From NCBI RefSeq assembly GCF_000001735.4, contig NC_003075.7, positions 7,007,001-7,071,000 on the forward strand: a DNA stretch of 64,000 bases. Direction: 5' to 3'. The stretch is from Arabidopsis thaliana. Its lineage: Eukaryota > Streptophyta > Magnoliopsida > Brassicales > Brassicaceae. The position numbers and the translations under genes were made by a program. Numbering within the stretch: the first letter of the stretch is position 1; each line of letters begins with the position of its first letter. Shown in pieces: positions 60,035-64,000 of this stretch. The notes beneath the pieces were generated by a model. The model was not told where the DNA came from. It did not search any database and saw only the letters and a program-made list of their open reading frames with translations.

Positions 60035-63000
60035 ATGGCGACTGGTGATTCTCTCGAAGATATTAAGATCGAGATTGATGATGATTTGGTATGAAATTTC
60101 TTCTTCTTTTTACTCTGTAAATTCTTTTGTTACTTCAATTTCGTTACGTTTGTTTAAAAGTTTACGTAAGGAAAGTTCAGTTTATTTGTTTTCTATTTAA
60201 CGATTCGATTAAGTTAGGGTTTCTATTCATTCTGTTTTATTTATTTATTTTGCGTCTGACTATAAGAATTTCCATTGGTTGTTATACTTAGTTGTTTGTT
60301 ATTTGTGTAAAAATAAAATTCTCTCTGTTTTTTTTTGTTTGATTGTTTAGGGTTTAGGGTTTAGGGTTTAGGGTTTAGGAAAAAAAGACATATTAAAAAA
60401 ACATATTAAATATTAATTATAAATGTATTATTTTTTGTGTTTTACAGTTTTCTATAACTCTAAACCAATGATAATTAACTATTTTTCTTGAAAATTACAG
60501 TTCGACAATACTAACCAATAAATATTGCATGAAAAACTTATAAAATCAATTTTTTTGAAACAATTTTTTTTCTAGAAAAATCAATCATTTAGGAACAAAG
60601 AGTGTAATGTACACCAGATAATTAGATCATGTTCATATTATATTGCAGGAGAAAATCCCAATTGAAGAAGTTTTCAAGAAGTTGCGATGCAGCAGAGAAG
60701 GTTTATCTGGAGCAGAAGGAAAAGAAAGACTCAAGATCTTTGGACCAAACAAACTCGAAAACAAGAAGAAGGTAAACTAAAACTTTCATATCTTTTGTGG
60801 CTTATTACAATAAGTAAACTCACTAACTATATTATGGTGGTTTCAATTAACAAACAGGAACACATAACACTCAGGTTCTTCGCTTTAATGTTTAAGCCTT
60901 TATCTTGGGTTATACAAGCAGCTGCAATCATGGCTATGTTGTTTGCTAACGGCGATGGAAGGCAACTATTTCTCGGTATTGTATGTCTTTTGATAGTCAA
61001 CACAATAATCTGCTATCTCAAAGAAGACGATGCCGCAAATGTTGTTGCTATGGCTAGGGCTGGTCTTTCTCCCAAAACTAAGGTCCTCTTTATATACTCC
61101 CTAAATTCTTCTTTTTTCTTTGTTGTTCTATACTCGACATACGACCTCGATTGGTCGTTTGTTTGCGTTTATATTTAGTGTATACGCGGGTGGTTTAGTT
61201 ATGTTATCTTTGAATTGAGTAGTTTTTCAGCACCCTACTTGTTTTCATATAGTGTCTTGGGGGTCAAAAACAATCTAGTGGTCCAACAATTTATGAGAAA
61301 CTGAAAAATTGGCTTTAACAATATTTATATATATTTTGAATATAGGTTTTGAGAGATGGAAAATGGTCAGAGCAAGAAGCTTCAATTCTTGTTCCTGGAG
61401 ATATCGTGAGCATCAAGCCAGGTGACATCATTCCTTGTGATGCACGTCTTCTTGAAGGCGACACTTTAAAAGTTGATCAATCTGCTCTAACCGGAGAATT
61501 CGGTCCCATAACAAAAGGTCCAGGAGAAGAAGTTTTCTCCGGTACTACCTGCAAGCAAGGTGAGATGGAAGCGGTTGTGATCGCCACTGGAGTCCACACG
61601 TTTTCTGGTACAACGGCTCATCTTGTCGACAATAGAACAAACAAAGTTGGACATTTCCGGAAAGTGGTAACCGAAATCGAAAACTTGTGCGTAATCTCCA
61701 TAGCCATCGGTATTTCAATTGAGGTCATTGTGATGTACTGGATCCAGCGTAGAAACTTCAGTGACGTTATCAACAATCTTCTGGTTCTTGTGATTGGTGG
61801 GATCCCCCTTGCAATGCCTACTGTTCTATATGTAATAATGGTTACTGGTTCCCTTAGGTTGTATCGAACAGGAACTATCACGCAACGAATAACCGCCATT
61901 GAAGATATGGCCGCTATTGATGTTCTGTGCAGTGATAAAACCGGGACTCTAACTCTCAACAAGCTTAGTGTTGACAAGAATCTGATTAAGGTTTATTCTA
62001 AAGACGTTGAGAAAGAACAAGTGTTGCTATTAGCTGCAAGAGCTTCGAGAATAGAGAATCGAGATGGTATTGATGCTGCTATGGTTGGATCTCTTGCTGA
62101 TCCAAAAGAGGTAAGAAATTTTAAAAACTCTGTTTTTAAAATGTTTTTGTTTCTTGAAGAAAAAGGAACTCTTTTTTCTTTGTCAGGCAAGAGCTGGAAT
62201 TAGAGAAGTTCACTTCAATCTAGTTGATAAACGAACCGCTTTAACTTATATCGATGGCAACGGAGACTGGCATCGAGTAAGCAAAGGAACTCCAGAGCAG
62301 GTAACTAAAACTGACTCTGTTTTACTTTTAAGTAGAGTAGTACTGTTTCCCTCTAACTACGATTAACCGTTTATTGATGATTCAGATTCTTGATCTTTGC
62401 AACGCGAGAGATGATCTGAGGAAGAGTGTCCACTCGGCAATCAGAAATTACGCTGAGCGTGGACTCAAGTCATTTGCCATATCTTGGTTCCGAAATACAA
62501 ATTGTAACACTGTCTTTTTTTTTCCTTACCAATTATGTTCAGAGCACAAATACCATATTGTGAACAAGTTGCAAGAGAGGCATATTTGTGGTTTGATTGG
62601 TGATGGAGTGGATGACGTTCCTTCGTTGAAGAAAGCGGATGTTGGTATCGCTGTTGCGAATGCTACTGAAGCTGCAAGAGCTGCTTCTGATATCGTTTTG
62701 ACTGAGCCTGGACTTAGTGTTATCATCGACGCGGTTCTAGCTAGTCGAGCCATTTTGCAACAAATGAAGCACTACACAGTGAGTGAGCAATGCTCTTATT
62801 AAACTATACACAGCGTTTTGTTTTTCATTTTTTCTGATGTTTTCTCATGTATCAGATTTATGCAGTTTCAATAACCATCCGTGTTGTGGTAAGTTAATCA
62901 ATCTTGAATGTTTTCTTTAATATCATCAAATAATCTCTGTTTATATAATCTCTCTTTGTACCTTTTTTACAGTTTGGGTTCATGTTCATCGCTTTAATAT

Positions 63001-63968
63001 GGAAGTTCGACTTTTCACCATTCATGGTTTTGGCCATTGCTTTGTTAAACGAAGGTGAGTTTTTCTTCTTTATAAACTTTGTTTACTTGCTATAAAAGCC
63101 AAACAATAAAAAAACATTATTAACAATTACTCAACAGAAACCACCAAGGCTATCACAATGGATAATGTCACCAATCCTTCTCCTACACCAGATAGCTTGA
63201 AACTCAAAGAGATCTTCGCAACCGGCGTTGTTTATGGCAGTTACATGGCTTTAATAACTGTTGTGTTCTTTTGGGCTGCATACAGAACCGATATCTTCCC
63301 GGTATGTATAAACAAATCTCTCTTCAAATCTCCCATAACAACACAAGCATACTATAAAGTTATAACCTCTTGTTTTGTTTTTTATATAGAGAACGTTCCA
63401 CGTGAGAGACTTGAGAGGCAATGAAGCAGAGATGATGTGTGCTTTATACTTACAAGTGAGTATTATGAGCCAAGCTCTTTTCTTCGTTATTCAATCAAGA
63501 AGCTGGTTTTTTGTCGAACGACCTGGAGAGTTATTGTTTCTCTCTTTCGTGACAGTACAAACTGTAAGTATATAGAAAAACATGATTCTGTTTCTTCTTT
63601 TTTATTTTTCATTATAAAGAAGTCTTCATTGACTCATAAACTTGACCTTGTAGATTGCAACAACACTCGCGGTATACGCAAGTTGGGAAACTGCGAGAAT
63701 CGAGGGAATAGGATGGAGTTGGGCTGGAGTTATTTGGCTCTACAACATCATCTTCTTTTTTCCATTAGACATAATGAAATTCGGAATCCGTTACATACTA
63801 ACCGGAAAAGCTCAGAGTCTCTTTGACAACATGGTACACTTAGTTTTGAACAGTTATGCAAAACTCAGCAATGGAATATACAACCATACTCAAGCTGACC
63901 ATACTTACTCACTCTTGGAAGTGTCAACTCCTCCATCCCAGGACTTGAGAGGCGTTGGGTGGGTTTAA
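60035..63968 (+). CDS. Degenerate plasma-membrane H+-ATPase-like (P3A) protein
   Basis: Ten exons: 60035-60088, 60649-60771, 60858-61082, 61346-62110, 62187-62300, 62386-62778, 62856-62888, 62973-63054 with 63138-63301, 63390-63563 and 63654-63968 (eleven blocks, the 63054|63138 border splitting one codon). They total 813 residues, matching AT4G11730. Clearly an AHA homologue: [20 protein letters not shown], phosphorylation Asp331 in CSDKTGTLT, and KGTPEQ. About 100 residues between AERGLKS and EHKYHIV, including DPPR and the TGDQLAIGKETGRR segment, are replaced by about 20 unrelated ones. GDGVNDAP reads [12 protein letters not shown] reads TGEF, and the transport-site Asp (LND) is Glu596. 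The C-terminal autoinhibitory domain with the 14-3-3 site is absent. All exons stay open, but a working pump is unlikely. Confidence 0.9.
60346..60379 (+). repeat. Interstitial telomeric repeat (TTTAGGG)~5
   Basis: Nearly five perfect TTTAGGG units in intron 1 of the H+-ATPase-like gene. Confidence 0.95.
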
Positions 63969-64000
63969 TATCATACCGTGGTCTAGTTTGTTTTGTTTTA

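Noticed and set aside
61618..61977. 119-codon minus-strand open frame in the H+-ATPase-like gene
   Set aside because: Exactly opposite exon 4 with matching codon periodicity; a shadow.
1..64000. tRNA, rRNA or small nuclear RNA genes
   Set aside because: No cloverleaf B-box pattern or rRNA segment was noticed by eye; a tRNAscan or Rfam run would be needed to exclude small RNA genes.
1..64000. A new multi-gene system or gene cluster
   Set aside because: Neighbouring genes belong to unrelated, known plant families with no shared pathway; only duplicated pairs (osmotin, RALF, promoter) link neighbours.

Overview
This is plant nuclear DNA, almost certainly Arabidopsis thaliana or a very close relative. 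It is AT-rich, its genes have short introns with GT..AG borders, and telo-boxes and plant-only families (MCTP, osmotin, RALF, CASP-like, class B heat factor, P-type PPR, DUF626, HAP2) are present. Order, strand and reconstructed protein lengths match my memory of the chromosome 4 block AT4G11580 to AT4G11730. Locus names and symbols are recalled from that knowledge, not looked up. For most multi-exon genes the exon sums gave whole codons and the expected protein length.

Layout, left to right. 0-11 kb: an F-box/LRR gene running off the left edge (-), an F-box gene (+), glutathione peroxidase 6 (-), a repeat-rich gap, and a four-C2-domain MCTP gene (-). 12.7-16.3 kb: a mitochondrial-type bL19 ribosomal protein gene (+) and serine racemase (+), which share a duplicated promoter segment. 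16.4-19.1 kb: a truncated osmotin pseudogene and intact OSM34 (-). 19-30 kb: a transposon nest (LINE scraps, a hAT MITE, Helitron ends, MULE-like repeats with a tripled 215-bp unit, a Harbinger-like MITE), with decayed RALF-like sequence on one side and an intact RALF peptide gene on the other. 31.5-37.2 kb: a CASP-like gene (+), a non-autonomous element full of TGTACA palindromes, and HSFB2B (+) with a heat-shock element and a short uORF. 37.4-46 kb: a long many-exon DUF810/Munc13-like gene (-). 46.7-51 kb: a RING-H2 gene (-) and the single-exon PPR gene ABO8 (+). 51-55.8 kb: a DUF626 gene (-) broken by a LINE in an exon and a Helitron in an intron. 56.3-64 kb: the gamete fusogen HAP2/GCS1 (17 exons, +) and a degenerate plasma-membrane H+-ATPase-like gene (+).

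The genes are unrelated housekeeping, stress and reproduction loci and do not form one pathway. I found no new multi-gene system. The most notable items are the twice-hit DUF626 gene, the H+-ATPase relative that lacks conserved catalytic segments yet keeps its exon frames open, the shared promoter of the bL19 and serine racemase genes, and the TGTACA cluster.
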